Positions 36,203 to 44,814 of a stretch of DNA of 64,000 nt are shown in pieces. The stretch covers positions 349,476 to 413,475 of the forward strand of contig NZ_SMZP01000006.1 of the NCBI RefSeq assembly GCF_013181195.1, read 5' to 3'. Position 1 is the first letter of the stretch. Each line of letters starts with the position of its first letter. This DNA comes from Caulobacter sp. RHG1. Its GTDB lineage: Bacteria; Pseudomonadota; Alphaproteobacteria; Caulobacterales; Caulobacteraceae. The notes beneath the pieces were generated by a model. It saw nothing but the letters and a program-made list of their open reading frames with translations. It made no database searches and was not told where the DNA came from. Position numbers and translations under genes: made by a program.

Positions 36203-36351
36203 GGGCCGAATTTAGGATCGCCGGTACGCGAAGGCTAGAGGGCCTGCTGACGGCGAGTGGCAGCAGGGTGGCGGGATGTGTCCATGGCAGGCCTTGCTGT
36301 GGACAACTTCCGATGGAAACCATGGTCGGCGAACGATCGGGGGAGGTGTTC

Positions 36352-37596
36352 ATGACGGCGCAGGCGACGCGACGCGGCGTGATGGCGGGGCTGGGCGCGG
36401 CGGCTCTGTCTCAACCGGTCTTCGCGCAGGAGTTCCCCCGTGCAGGGATAGGCCGGCTGATGGACGAGGGCCGCTATCTGCCGCTGTGGCACGAGGTGGC
36501 CGGGCCGCATCCGCGGGACTTCAACGTCCAGTGGGCCAGCTTCGTCGGCGAGGAGGGCGTGGCCCTGGCCTGGCGCAATCCGACCCCGAAGGATGCGCTG
36601 GCCGCCGATGCGGAGACCCAGGACGCCGTCGCGGCCATCGTCGAGGCCGCGCGCGGGCGGCGGGTGGTGATGCTGAACGAGTCGCACTCGGCCTCGCGGC
36701 ACCGGTTGTTCCTGGCCAAGGTCATGCGGGCCCTGCGGCCGGAGGGCTTCGACATCCTGACTTGCGAGACCTTCATCAATCGCAGGCCAGGCGAGTTTCT
36801 GGACGTTCGGGGGATGAAGGCCGGGCAGCCATTCGAACCCAGCGCCGGTTACTACACCTACGACCCCGTCTTTGCCGACACGGTCCGCGAGGCCCTGGAC
36901 CTGGGCTACCGGCTGGAAGCTCATGAGTGGCGCCGTGACCCGTCTGACCGCAACCTCGATGGCGCGGAAGCCATCGCCCGCCGCGAGGCCGCCCAAGCCG
37001 AGAACCTGGCCGCCATCCTGGCCGCCCATCCCTCGTCGCGAGTGTTGGTCTATGTGGGCTTCTCGCATCTGCGCAAGACGCCCGACAGTAAGGGCAACCG
37101 CTGGATGGCCATGCGCTTCCAGGAGAAGACCGGGATCGATCCGCTGTCTATCGCCCAGGCCTATACGGGCTCGTTCGGCCCGCACGGCGTCGACACGACC
37201 CTAACCGAGGCGGTGCTGGCCCGGTTCGCGCCCAAGGTGCCGATTGTGGTGCGGGCTGGCGGCCAGGCGCTGGAGGCGGAGATCGCCGGCGCCGACCTGG
37301 CCGTCTTCCACCCCAGCCTGCCGGACGTCGAGGGGCGGCCCGGCTGGATGGCCGCCGATCCCCTGCGCCAGCGGCTGGTCGTCGCCACGCCCCAGCGGCC
37401 CTCCGGTGAGGTGGTGATCGTCCAGGCCGTCCATGCCTACGAGCCCGACCGCACCGTGCCCGCCGACCAGCACGTGTTGGCCAAGGACGAGCGGCGGGCG
37501 GTGCTGTTCCTGCGGTCCGGGACCTATCGCCTGCGGATCGAGAGCGAGGCGGGCTTTGAGACGCTGCGGACCGTGACCGTTCCGCACCCCGGGTGA
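36352..37596 (+). CDS. EreA/ChaN-like exported protein with Tat signal
   Basis: 414 residues. Start at ATG 36352, five bases after GGGGGAGG. The N-terminus TRRGVMAGLGAAALSQPVFAQ is a twin-arginine signal, implying export in folded form. The central VVMLNESHSASRHRLFL near 105-120 and LTCETFINRRPG correspond to the E-S-H and second-Glu motifs of the EreA/ChaN/Tiki superfamily (erythromycin esterase, haem-binding, peptidase members). VLVYVGFSHLRKTPDSKGNRWMA supplies a further His. No known substrate. It is followed by an HWE kinase 31 bases downstream, so they may share a transcript. Confidence 0.75.
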   Translation: MTAQATRRGVMAGLGAAALSQPVFAQEFPRAGIGRLMDEGRYLPLWHEVAGPHPRDFNVQWASFVGEEGVALAWRNPTPKDALAADAETQDAVAAIVEAARGRRVVMLNESHSASRHRLFLAKVMRALRPEGFDILTCETFINRRPGEFLDVRGMKAGQPFEPSAGYYTYDPVFADTVREALDLGYRLEAHEWRRDPSDRNLDGAEAIARREAAQAENLAAILAAHPSSRVLVYVGFSHLRKTPDSKGNRWMAMRFQEKTGIDPLSIAQAYTGSFGPHGVDTTLTEAVLARFAPKVPIVVRAGGQALEAEIAGADLAVFHPSLPDVEGRPGWMAADPLRQRLVVATPQRPSGEVVIVQAVHAYEPDRTVPADQHVLAKDERRAVLFLRSGTYRLRIESEAGFETLRTVTVPHPG

Positions 37597-37627
37597 CAGC
37601 CTACCCATCGCCGCCTATCCTGCCGGC

Positions 37628-39124
37628 ATGTCATCTTTTCCGCGGCCAGGGGCGCCGTCCGAAACCTCCGGCATGGTCCTGGATGCGGCGACGCGAAGAG
37701 CGTTCGCGGCCGTCGATTGGGCGGCTAGCGGCCTGGGCGCGCCCGAGGGCTGGCCGCAGTCGCTGAAGACGGTTCTGGAGATCATGGTCTCGTCGCGCTT
37801 TCCAATGTGCGCGGCCTGGGGCCCCGACCTGATCTTCTTCTACAACGCCGCCTATGCGCCGTTCCTGGGCGCACGCCATCCGGCCGCGCTGGGCATGCCG
37901 ATGAACGAGGTCTGGGCCGAGGTGTGGCCCGACCTCCAACCGCTGATCCGGCAGGCTATGTCCGGTGAAGCGACCTGGTCGGAGGACCAGCACCTGGTCA
38001 TGACCCGCAACGGCTTCGAGGAGGACACCTGGTGGACCTTCTCCTACAGCCCGCTGCGCGACGAGAGCGGGGCGATCGCCGGCTTCCTCGACATCTGCAG
38101 CGACTCCACCGGCAAGATGCTGAACGCCCGGACGGTCGAGACCAAGCGGGCTCGCCTGGCCGAAAGCGAGAGCCGGTTCCGCGCCCTGGTCAATGCCAGC
38201 TCCGATGTCGTCTACCGGATGAGCGCCGACTGGCAGGAGGTGCAGCAACTGGACGGTCGCGGCTTCCTGGCTGACATCGACGGCCCGACCATGGGCTGGA
38301 TCGAGATCTACATTCCCGAGGAGGAGCAGCCGGTCCTGCGCGCGGCGATCGCCAAAGCCGTGGCCGCCAAGTCGCCCTTCGAGCTGGAACACCGGGTTTG
38401 GCAGGCTGACGGCGCGATCGGCTGGACCCTGTCGCGGGCCATTCCGGTGCTGGGAGCGGACGGCGAGATCGTCGAGTGGTTCGGCATGGCGACCGACGTC
38501 ACCGAGCGGCGGCGCAAGGACGAACACCTGCGGCTGGTGGTCAACGAGCTGAACCACCGCGTGAAGAACAACCTGGCCATGGTCCAGTCGATCGCCATGC
38601 AGACCTTCCGCCGAGCTGAGGACATGGACCAGGCCGCGACGGAGTTCTCCGCCCGCCTGGTCACCCTGGCTCGGGCCAACGACCTGCTGACCGGCGAGCG
38701 CTGGACGGGCGTTGACCTGCGCGGCGTGCTGCTGGAGGCGGTGGGGTCGCACAGCGATGATCCGGAGCGCCTGGTGCTGGAGGGCGAGGATGTCGAGATC
38801 TCGGCCAAGTCGGCCCTGGCCTTGACCCTGGCCGCCCACGAGCTGGCCACCAATGCGGTCAAGTACGGCGCCTGGTCGAACGCAGCCGGGGTGGTGACGA
38901 TCCGCTGGACGGCTCAGCCCCTGCCCAAGGGATGGCGCCTGTCACTGGCCTGGATCGAGCGCGGTGGGCCGCCCGTGGTCCCGCCGACCCGTCGCGGCTT
39001 CGGCTCGCGCCTGATCGAGCGCGGCCTGTCGGCGGAACTGAACGGCGAGGTCAGTCTGACCTTCGAGCCCGAGGGCCTGGTCTGCCGCATCGAAGCCCGG
39101 ATCGGGATCGAAGACGGGATCTGA
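37628..39124 (+). CDS. PAS-domain HWE-family sensor histidine kinase
   Basis: 498 residues, cytoplasmic. Two PAS domains (about 45-165 and 183-295, the second ending WFGMATDVTERRRKDE) precede the HWE kinase: phospho-His H310 in NELNHRVKNNLAMVQSIAMQTFRR, HELATNAVKYGAWS near 400, and W-x-E in SLAWIERGGP. FGSRLIERGLSAEL closes the ATP site. The first PAS carries the EGWPQSLKTVLEIMV opening common to kinases of the blue-light or general stress class, but no LOV Cys motif (NCRFLQ) is present. Paired with the receiver gene two bases downstream. Confidence 0.92.
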   Translation: MSSFPRPGAPSETSGMVLDAATRRAFAAVDWAASGLGAPEGWPQSLKTVLEIMVSSRFPMCAAWGPDLIFFYNAAYAPFLGARHPAALGMPMNEVWAEVWPDLQPLIRQAMSGEATWSEDQHLVMTRNGFEEDTWWTFSYSPLRDESGAIAGFLDICSDSTGKMLNARTVETKRARLAESESRFRALVNASSDVVYRMSADWQEVQQLDGRGFLADIDGPTMGWIEIYIPEEEQPVLRAAIAKAVAAKSPFELEHRVWQADGAIGWTLSRAIPVLGADGEIVEWFGMATDVTERRRKDEHLRLVVNELNHRVKNNLAMVQSIAMQTFRRAEDMDQAATEFSARLVTLARANDLLTGERWTGVDLRGVLLEAVGSHSDDPERLVLEGEDVEISAKSALALTLAAHELATNAVKYGAWSNAAGVVTIRWTAQPLPKGWRLSLAWIERGGPPVVPPTRRGFGSRLIERGLSAELNGEVSLTFEPEGLVCRIEARIGIEDGI

Positions 39125-39126
39125 TC

Positions 39127-39477
39127 GTGGCGTTGCGTATCCTTATCGTCGAAGACGAGATGACCATCGCCATGCTCCTGGAGGACATGATCGAGGCGCT
39201 GGGTCATGCGGTGACGGGCCTGGCGTCGCGTCTGGGCAAGGCCCTGGAACTGGCCGCCGCCGACGGCTTCGACCTGGCCATTCTCGACGTCAATCTGGAC
39301 GGCCGCTCGTCCAGTCCGGTCGCCCAGCTGCTGCGCGAGCGGGGCGTGCCGTTCTTTTTCGCCACCGGCTACGGCCGTTCCGGCGTCGACCCGGCCTTCG
39401 CCGACGTGCTGGTGCTGAGTAAGCCGTTCCTGATCGAGGAACTGGGCGCAGCGATCGCGGAAACGGCGGGGCGCTAG
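39127..39477 (+). CDS. Single-domain response regulator, FAT GUY type
   Basis: 116 residues starting at GTG 39127, two bases after the kinase stop. Receiver only: acid pocket E9-D10, phosphoacceptor D54 (AILDVNLDG), K99 (LSKPF). FATGYG at 78-83 is close to the FAT GUY signature, as expected for a partner of an HWE kinase. Similar in layout to the receiver at 14630 (shared DVNL-GR, RGVP-F, GYG), so the two kinase/receiver pairs appear to be paralogues. Confidence 0.9.
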   Translation: MALRILIVEDEMTIAMLLEDMIEALGHAVTGLASRLGKALELAAADGFDLAILDVNLDGRSSSPVAQLLRERGVPFFFATGYGRSGVDPAFADVLVLSKPFLIEELGAAIAETAGR

Positions 39478-39501
39478 GCCCCGCCGTTCCTGAACCCTTC
39501 G

Positions 39502-41538
39502 CTAGAAGCGCGAGGTCATGCCGACGAAGAACCGGCGGCCGGGCTGGTAGTAGTTGAAGCCCGTCGAGGAATTGATCTCCTTCTCGAACACGTTGGTGAT
39601 CCCGCCGCGGAAGGTGACCGTCTCGCTGACGGCGAAGCGGCCGGACAGGTCGAACATCGTGTAGCCCTGGGTGATCGCCGTACCGCCGCCCAGCTGCTTG
39701 CCGGTGTACTGGGCCGACAGGAACAGGCCCGCGCGGTCGGTGATCTCCCAGTCCAGCGACGAGAAGGCCGACCATTCCGGTGTGGTGATCAGCTGGGCGC
39801 CGGTGACCAGGTTCTTGGCCTCGATCATCCAGGTCAGGTTGGTGTTCCAAGTCAGCTTGTCGTGCAGCGGCGCCTGGAAGGTCGCTTCCAGCCCCTTGGT
39901 GCGGGCGCTCTGGACGTTTTGGCGACGCGTCCACCAGCGGCCCTGGAAGAAGCCCAGCGGCGCATACTCGATCTTGTTGCTGAAGTCGGTGTGGAAGTAG
40001 GTGACCCCGAACTTCCAGTCGCTGCGGTCATAGCCCAGGCCCACCTCGTAGTTGGTGCTCTCCTCGGGCTTCAGGTCGGGATTGCCGGTCATCCAGCAGC
40101 CGCCGCTGCTATAGCCCATCGGGATCAGGCCGCTGCAGCCGTTGCCGCCGGAATTGGTGGCTGCGCCGGGCGAGCTTTCCTTCAGGGTCGGAGCCCGGAA
40201 GCCCTTGGAGATTCCGCCGCGCAGGGTCCAGTCCTCGCCCGGGTGCCAGACCAGATAGACGCGCGGCGTGACATGCGAGCCGTAGTTGTCGGTGCGGTCC
40301 ACGCGGCCGCCCAGGGTCAGCAGCAGGTTTTCACGCAGGGTCACCTGATCCTCGAGGAACAGGGCGGCCGTGTCGTCCTTCAGCTTGCCCGACACGTCGA
40401 CCACGCCGCCGTTGAAGTCGACCGGCACCGTACCGATGGTGTCGGTGTTGATGATCTTCTCCTGGCGGTACTGGCCGCCGACCGACAGCTTGTGCGTCCA
40501 GATCAGCGTCTTCTCCATGTTGAGGATGGCGTCGACGATGGTCTCGGTGTTCTCCGAGCGGCCTTGGGTCATCTTCCAGGCGAAGTCGTTGCGGTAGACG
40601 TCGATCCGCGAGCGGCCAAAGCCCCAGTCGCCCTTGTGGCTGAAGCGCACGGCGGTCCGCTCCAGCTCCGAGGCGCCCCAGGCCGTGCGGGCGGTTCCCG
40701 TGGCCGTCAGCGGCGGCTGGTTGACCGTCTCCTGCACGCCATAGGTTCCGTCGAGCTCGAACGTGTCGTCGGGCGTCAACGCCCAGCTCAGGGCGCCGTT
40801 GACGCTCTTGTCGGTGACGCCCGACGCGCCGGTGTCCTCATAGCGGCCGCCCAGGGCCACCTTGTCCGGGTTCTGGCGCGAATAGGCGGCCCCGACGCGC
40901 AGGCCCAGCGACTCGGCGAGTGGGCCCGTGGCGTTGACCGAGACCTGGTAGACGTCGCCGCGGTCGCCGTCCTGCGGCAGGGTGTAGTTGGCGCTGGCCG
41001 AGCCGCGCCAGGTCGGGGCGATCGGCCGGGTGATGATGTTGATGACCCCGCCCATCGCGTCGGAGCCATAGAGCGACGACATCGGGCCGCGGACCACCTC
41101 GATCCGTTCGATCATGTCTGGCGCGATCCAGCTGAGGTCCTGACGGCCGAGGTCGGGGCGATAGGCCAGGTCACGCGACGAGCCCTGCCGGCGGCCGTCC
41201 ACCAGGATCAGGGCGTAGTTGTCGGGCAGGCCGCGCAGCTTGATCTTCGACATTTCGCCGGTGCCGCTGAGGCCCCCGCTGACGCCGGGCAGGCGGGCCA
41301 GCAGTTGACCGATGTTCTGCACCGGCTGGCGGGCGATCTCCTCGCGCGAGATGACGCTGACCGAGGCGGGCGCATCACGTAGGTTCACGCCCGAGCCGGT
41401 GGCGGTGACGATGGCTTCGCTGACCTGGGTGGAGTCAGCCGAGGCGGCGTCGTTTTCGGCAAACGCGAGCGTAGGCGTGACGAGCGCGGTGGAGGCCAGC
41501 AGGCACAGCCCGAGACGTCGAGACAGATAAGCAGACAT
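39502..41538 (-). CDS. TonB-dependent siderophore receptor, catecholate (FepA/PfeA) type
   Basis: 678-residue outer membrane receptor. Sec signal (1-27, ending LAFA), TonB box SEAIVTATG, plug with RLPGVSGGLSGTGEMSKIKLRGLP and EVVRGPMSSLYGSDAMGGVINIITR, then the barrel ending in Phe (FFVGMTSRF). The loop with paired Cys, NGCSGLIPMGYSSGGC, followed by GNPDLKPEES, is typical of FepA/PfeA/BfrA receptors, so a ferric catecholate is the likely cargo. Fur-like boxes lie in its upstream region, shared with the divergent Fur-family gene. Confidence 0.9.
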   Translation of the reverse strand: MSAYLSRRLGLCLLASTALVTPTLAFAENDAASADSTQVSEAIVTATGSGVNLRDAPASVSVISREEIARQPVQNIGQLLARLPGVSGGLSGTGEMSKIKLRGLPDNYALILVDGRRQGSSRDLAYRPDLGRQDLSWIAPDMIERIEVVRGPMSSLYGSDAMGGVINIITRPIAPTWRGSASANYTLPQDGDRGDVYQVSVNATGPLAESLGLRVGAAYSRQNPDKVALGGRYEDTGASGVTDKSVNGALSWALTPDDTFELDGTYGVQETVNQPPLTATGTARTAWGASELERTAVRFSHKGDWGFGRSRIDVYRNDFAWKMTQGRSENTETIVDAILNMEKTLIWTHKLSVGGQYRQEKIINTDTIGTVPVDFNGGVVDVSGKLKDDTAALFLEDQVTLRENLLLTLGGRVDRTDNYGSHVTPRVYLVWHPGEDWTLRGGISKGFRAPTLKESSPGAATNSGGNGCSGLIPMGYSSGGCWMTGNPDLKPEESTNYEVGLGYDRSDWKFGVTYFHTDFSNKIEYAPLGFFQGRWWTRRQNVQSARTKGLEATFQAPLHDKLTWNTNLTWMIEAKNLVTGAQLITTPEWSAFSSLDWEITDRAGLFLSAQYTGKQLGGGTAITQGYTMFDLSGRFAVSETVTFRGGITNVFEKEINSSTGFNYYQPGRRFFVGMTSRF

Positions 41539-41623
41539 TTTTCACATCCAGAGGCGCGGCCCCTTTGCGCCCCCCATCCGGAGCCGGCCGCTGACAAACC
41601 CGCTTTGAGCGGATGTCGCGCTC

Positions 41624-41675
41624 TTAATAATCATTCGCATTTGTGAACATGACGCGTTTGCAATGATTGTCATGC
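41624..41675. promoter_or_regulatory. Fur-like boxes between receptor and Fur-family gene
   Basis: TAATAATCATTCGCA (41625-41639) resembles the 7-1-7 Fur box core GATAATCATTATC; GCAATGATTGTCATGC (41660-41675) is a second, weaker relative. Both lie 80-135 bases upstream of the receptor start, where iron repression would act. The decamer TGCGAATGAT also occurs at 11172-11181. Confidence 0.55.
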
Positions 41676-41795
41676 GTCTGACACATAACGGCGAAGGTCC
41701 AGCCGCTGGCGGCATAGTCGGCATGTCGAAGGCGGCATTGCTCCACCGCCGCGTGCAGCCCATCGTGGCCGCCCTTTCGACTGGACGAACCGCCC

Positions 41796-42236
41796 TTGAC
41801 CGCGCCGATCACAAGTTCCCAGCCTCGCCGCGACGTCCTTGGCGACATCGCTCATCGGGTTCGCGCGGCCGGCGGTCGCTTCAATGAGGAGCGCGAGGCG
41901 GTGGTCAGGGCGTTGCTGGGCTCATCCCAGCCCCTGGATTCCGAGGAGATCTGGCAGGCGGCCCGCCTGGCGGGATCGCGCTTCCATCGCGCCACCACCT
42001 ATCGCAGCGTCGCCGTGCTGACTCAGATGGAGATCATCGAGGTCGCGGCCGTACGTCGCCGGCGCAAGGTCTATCAGATCAAGCGCCAGCTGCCGTCGGT
42101 GCACATGGTGCGCGCCGACACCGGCGCCATTCAGGAGGTCATCGATGAGTCGCTGCTGGCGGCGGTGATGGATGCGGCGCGCCGCCATGGCTATCGGCTG
42201 ATCGGCGGAGTCGAGATGCGGGTCGCGCCGCTCTAG
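41796..42236 (+). CDS. Fur-family regulator lacking the usual metal-site residues
   Basis: 146 residues. The winged helix of the Fur family is clear (AAGGRFNEEREAVVRALLGSSQPLDSEEIWQAAR, SRFHRATTYRSVAVLTQMEIIEVA). Where Fur has HHHH and a C-x2-C zinc site, this protein reads LPSVHMVRADTGAIQEVIDESLL: only one His and no Cys in the whole sequence. It should therefore not sense iron as Fur does. The start is a TTG with GGACGA eight bases upstream. Divergent from the siderophore receptor with Fur-like boxes between. Confidence 0.8.
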   Translation: MTAPITSSQPRRDVLGDIAHRVRAAGGRFNEEREAVVRALLGSSQPLDSEEIWQAARLAGSRFHRATTYRSVAVLTQMEIIEVAAVRRRRKVYQIKRQLPSVHMVRADTGAIQEVIDESLLAAVMDAARRHGYRLIGGVEMRVAPL

Positions 42237-42643
42237 TCCAGCCGCGCCAGGGTCAGCGGATCGCCCTCGCCGGCGAAATACTTGTCCAGCGCCTGGGCGA
42301 ACGCGCGCTCGTGCGGCGCGGCGGCCTGGAACAGGGTCAGGCTGGACCGCAGCTTAAGGTCATCGGGCGTGCCGAACACCGCGTGGGCGTCGCGACCGGG
42401 CAGGGCGTTGATGGCCTCGACGGCCTCCACCAGCCGGGGCCCAAGCACAGGGTGGGCCAGATAGGCGCGGGCCTCGGCCAGGCCGGCGATGGCGTAGCGC
42501 TGCGCCGTCGGGCTACGGCCCAGCCCGGCGATCTGGGGAAACACGAACCACATCCAGTGGCTGGTCTTCTCGCCGCGCCGCAGTTCGGCCAGGGCCGTCG
42601 CATAGGTGTTGGCCTGGGCGTCGACGAAGCGGCTCAGGGTCAT
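42233..42643 (-). CDS. DUF1810 protein
   Basis: 136 residues, the full DUF1810 domain: SRFVDAQANTYATALAELRRGEKTSHWMWFVFPQIAGLGRSPTAQRYAI and GRDAHAVFGTPDDLKLRSSLTLF with the conserved DKYF near the end. Function unknown; the fold is a small helical bundle. The gene is convergent with the Fur-family gene (four-base overlap of stops) and eight bases downstream of the VOC gene on the same strand, so it is probably the second gene of a two-gene unit. Confidence 0.93.
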   Translation of the reverse strand: MTLSRFVDAQANTYATALAELRRGEKTSHWMWFVFPQIAGLGRSPTAQRYAIAGLAEARAYLAHPVLGPRLVEAVEAINALPGRDAHAVFGTPDDLKLRSSLTLFQAAAPHERAFAQALDKYFAGEGDPLTLARLD

Positions 42644-42650
42644 GACGGAC

Positions 42651-43028
42651 TCAATAGTTGCCGAGGCTGAGGATGTTACCGTCGGGATCCTTGAACCACA
42701 CGACCCTCATGTCGCCGGCGACGTGAATGTCGCCCTCGCGGGTCATGCCCGGCAGGTCGTAATGCTCGAAAGCCACGTTCTTGGCCTGCAGCACCCGCAC
42801 CGCCTCGTCGAAGCTGTCGCCCAGCGACCAGGTCAGCACGGTCGATCGGTTGGTCCCGGCGTGCTCGGTCTCATAGACTAGGATCTGCGCCTGTCCGGCC
42901 TGGAAGCCCGCCACGCTGGGCTCGTCGCTGGGGAGGGGCGTCAGACCCAGAACCTCCTCATAGAACGGGCGCGCCACGTTCAGGTCGCGCACCCCGATCG
43001 TGGCCTGGGCGTCCTTGTTGCCGAGCAT
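42651..43028 (-). CDS. VOC-family glyoxalase/dioxygenase-like protein
   Basis: 125 residues from ATG 43028, which has GAGGAGAC six bases before it; an in-frame codon further upstream overlaps the padR control region. Paired beta-alpha-beta modules: DAQATIGVRDLNVARPFYEEVLGLTPL and VVWFKDPDGNILSLGNY, with metal-binding candidates in the latter. Small VOC proteins include antibiotic-resistance and detoxification enzymes; no substrate is evident. Confidence 0.88.
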   Translation of the reverse strand: MLGNKDAQATIGVRDLNVARPFYEEVLGLTPLPSDEPSVAGFQAGQAQILVYETEHAGTNRSTVLTWSLGDSFDEAVRVLQAKNVAFEHYDLPGMTREGDIHVAGDMRVVWFKDPDGNILSLGNY

Positions 43029-43117
43029 GGGCCGTCTCCTCACGGGTTCGAGGAGGTAAGGCGCGACCGGTGAGGGCGTTCCGCGCTCGGTCCGCGCAAA
43101 AAACCGCGTTCCGCATG

Positions 43118-43189
43118 TTGACGTCAAAACATACTGTGCGCTACACAGTGTGCGTCACACACCATGTGATGCACACTATGTGGCGCACA
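43118..43189 (+). promoter_or_regulatory. padR promoter with four TGTG-Nx-CACA operator boxes
   Basis: TTGACG (43118-43123) and TACACA (43142-43147) make a promoter with 18-bp spacing. Four dyad boxes follow: TGTG-N5-CACA at 43135-43147, then TGTG-N3-CACA at 43149-43159, 43165-43175 and 43179-43189, at 14-16 base steps up to four bases before the ATG. No ribosome site is visible. A perfect TTGACGTCAA palindrome covers the -35. Confidence 0.7.
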
Positions 43190-43193
43190 AGTC

Positions 43194-43523
43194 ATGCCGA
43201 CCGAAACAGACATCTTTGAATCGCTCCGCCAGGAGCTGCGGCGGGGGTCGTTGATCCTGGCCGTGCTCGCCCAGCTACGGGAGGAGCGCTACGGCTACAG
43301 CCTGCGCCAGGCCCTCTCGAGCGTGGGCGTGGAGATCGACGAAGGCGCGCTCTACCCCATGCTCCGCCGGCTGGAGGCCCAGGGCCTTCTGGCCAGCGAA
43401 TGGCGCGAGGAAGACAAGCGCAAGAAGCGTTTCTACCAGCTGTCGGACGACGGCCGGGCTGTGCTGGCCCGCCTCGCCGACGAATGGCGCGCGATCAACG
43501 CCGCCCTCGAGCCGCTGCTGTGA
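43194..43523 (+). CDS. PadR-family transcriptional regulator
   Basis: 109 residues, the short PadR class (winged helix plus one dimer helix). SLILAVLAQLREERYGYSLRQAL and DEGALYPMLRRLEAQGLLASEWREEDKRKKRFYQLSDDGRAVLARL are textbook matches. PadR proteins of this type are typically encoded just before a HAAS-domain (DUF1700-like) membrane protein, as here (32 bases apart), and repress the pair until a ligand binds. The operator array directly upstream supports autoregulation. Confidence 0.94.
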   Translation: MPTETDIFESLRQELRRGSLILAVLAQLREERYGYSLRQALSSVGVEIDEGALYPMLRRLEAQGLLASEWREEDKRKKRFYQLSDDGRAVLARLADEWRAINAALEPLL

Positions 43524-43555
43524 CTGCGGCTCCTTCCATTCAGGGGAACAAGACC

Positions 43556-44521
43556 ATGAACGATCTGATCGATCGCTATCTGGCGGCCGTCGCCGCCCTG
43601 CTGCCCAAGGGGCAGCGCCAGGACATCATCGCCGAGCTGCGCGACCTGATCATGAACAAGGTCGAGGAGGCCGAAGAGCGTCTGGGCCGTCCGCTCGACA
43701 AGAACGAGACCGAGACCCTGCTGCGCGAGATCGGCCATCCGATCGCCGTGGCCGGCCGCTACGGCCCGCGTCGCGCCCTGGTGGGTCCGGAGCTCTATCC
43801 CTACTGGGAGTTCGGCGTGAAGGTGCTGCTGGCCATCGCCGCCATTGCCGCGGTGGTTCCGGCCGTGATCATGCTGCTGACCGGCGAGGGTGACGCCCGC
43901 CTGGTCAGCCGCACGGTCGGCGACTTCGTGCCGACCGCCATGACCCTGATCGGCTTCGCGACCCTGGTGGCGGCGGCGTTCGAGCGCGGCTGGATCAAGA
44001 CCGATGGCCTGACGAACTGGAAGGTCGCCGACCTGCCGCAGCTGTCGGGCGGCAAGACGCTGTTCGTCAAGAGCCGCTTCGAGGGGGTGTTCGAGCTGGC
44101 CGTGACGCTGCTGTTCATCGGCTGGTGGACCAAGCTCGTGCCGTTCCCGGCGGCGCTGATCACCGACGACAACCATGCGCTGAGCCTGGTGATGAGCCCG
44201 ATCTTCCAGACGCTGTGGTGGCCGGTCCTGGCCCTGGCGATCATCCAGATCCCCGCGTCGCTGATCGCGGTGGTCCGGCCAGGTTGGGTGCGCGGGCGTT
44301 CGGCGGTCGAGATCGTCTGTTCGCTGGGCGGCCTGGCGCTGGTCGCCGTGTTGTGGCCGATGCAGCCGCTGGTGACGGTGGTCGCGCCGGACGCCAATGT
44401 CGCCGGCCTGGCCAATCTGCAGCGGAGCCTGGACCTGTCGATCCAGGTCGGGCTGGTCATCGCCGCTGGCGTCTATTTCAGCAAGCTGGCGGTGGACGTC
44501 TGGCGGGTGGTGAAGGGGTAG
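43556..44521 (+). CDS. HAAS-domain (DUF1700-like) membrane protein
   Basis: 321 residues. The N-terminal 75 residues (IDRYLAAVAALLPKGQRQDIIAELRDLI, LDKNETETLLREIGHPIAVAGRYG) form a HAAS signalling domain, a helical module found beside PadR regulators. The rest has about six hydrophobic helices (VKVLLAIAAIAAVVPAVIMLL, TLIGFATLVAAAF, ELAVTLLFIGWW, LWWPVLALAIIQIPASLIAVV, CSLGGLALVAVLWPM, QVGLVIAAGVYFSKLAV). Second gene of the PadR operon; RBS AGGGGAAC. Function likely in envelope or membrane stress, not proven. Confidence 0.88.
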   Translation: MNDLIDRYLAAVAALLPKGQRQDIIAELRDLIMNKVEEAEERLGRPLDKNETETLLREIGHPIAVAGRYGPRRALVGPELYPYWEFGVKVLLAIAAIAAVVPAVIMLLTGEGDARLVSRTVGDFVPTAMTLIGFATLVAAAFERGWIKTDGLTNWKVADLPQLSGGKTLFVKSRFEGVFELAVTLLFIGWWTKLVPFPAALITDDNHALSLVMSPIFQTLWWPVLALAIIQIPASLIAVVRPGWVRGRSAVEIVCSLGGLALVAVLWPMQPLVTVVAPDANVAGLANLQRSLDLSIQVGLVIAAGVYFSKLAVDVWRVVKG

Positions 44522-44525
44522 CACT

Positions 44526-44560
44526 ATCGTCATCCCGCGCATTAGGCGCGGGATGACGAT
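44526..44560. repeat. Perfect 15-bp inverted repeat between convergent genes
   Basis: ATCGTCATCCCGCGC and its exact complement flank ATTAG. The GTCATCCCGCGC word is a common dispersed palindrome in alphaproteobacteria, and the fold could end transcription from both sides. Confidence 0.7.
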
Positions 44561-44572
44561 TGGGGAGAGCTC

Positions 44573-44776
44573 TTAAGGCCGTGCGACCTTGTCGACGGCC
44601 ACGCCCGCAGCGCCGCCCACGGCCGCGCCGACCGGGCCGCCGACGACGGCGCCGGCGATCGCGCCGCTGGCCGCGCGCTGCTCGGCGTTATGTCCGCAGG
44701 CGGTCAAAACGAAGGCGCAGGCCGCCGTCAGCGCGATCGTTTGCAGAGTCGTTTTGGAGGCGTTGTGAGCGTTCAT
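44573..44776 (-). CDS. Glycine-zipper lipoprotein
   Basis: 67 residues. A lipoprotein signal ends at the lipobox LTAC (Cys27), so the mature protein of about 40 residues is lipid-anchored. The mature part is a Gly/Ala zipper helix, ASGAIAGAVVGGPVGAAVGGAAGVAVD, as in small outer-membrane or osmotically induced lipoproteins (OsmB-like). An exact EcfG promoter lies about 40 bases upstream of the ATG, so it belongs to the general stress regulon by sequence. Confidence 0.85.
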   Translation of the reverse strand: MNAHNASKTTLQTIALTAACAFVLTACGHNAEQRAASGAIAGAVVGGPVGAAVGGAAGVAVDKVARP

Positions 44777-44814
44777 CTTCGGCCTTGTCGTTAAGGTTCA
44801 TGTCCTCGTCGAGT

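Noticed and set aside
36203..36351. LexA box before uvrB
   Set aside because: One GAAC is present but no second copy at seven bases, so no SOS box by the alphaproteobacterial definition.
43135..43189. Repeats before padR as a minimal CRISPR array
   Set aside because: Units of 11-13 bp with 2-5 bp gaps are far too short; they are dyad operator boxes.
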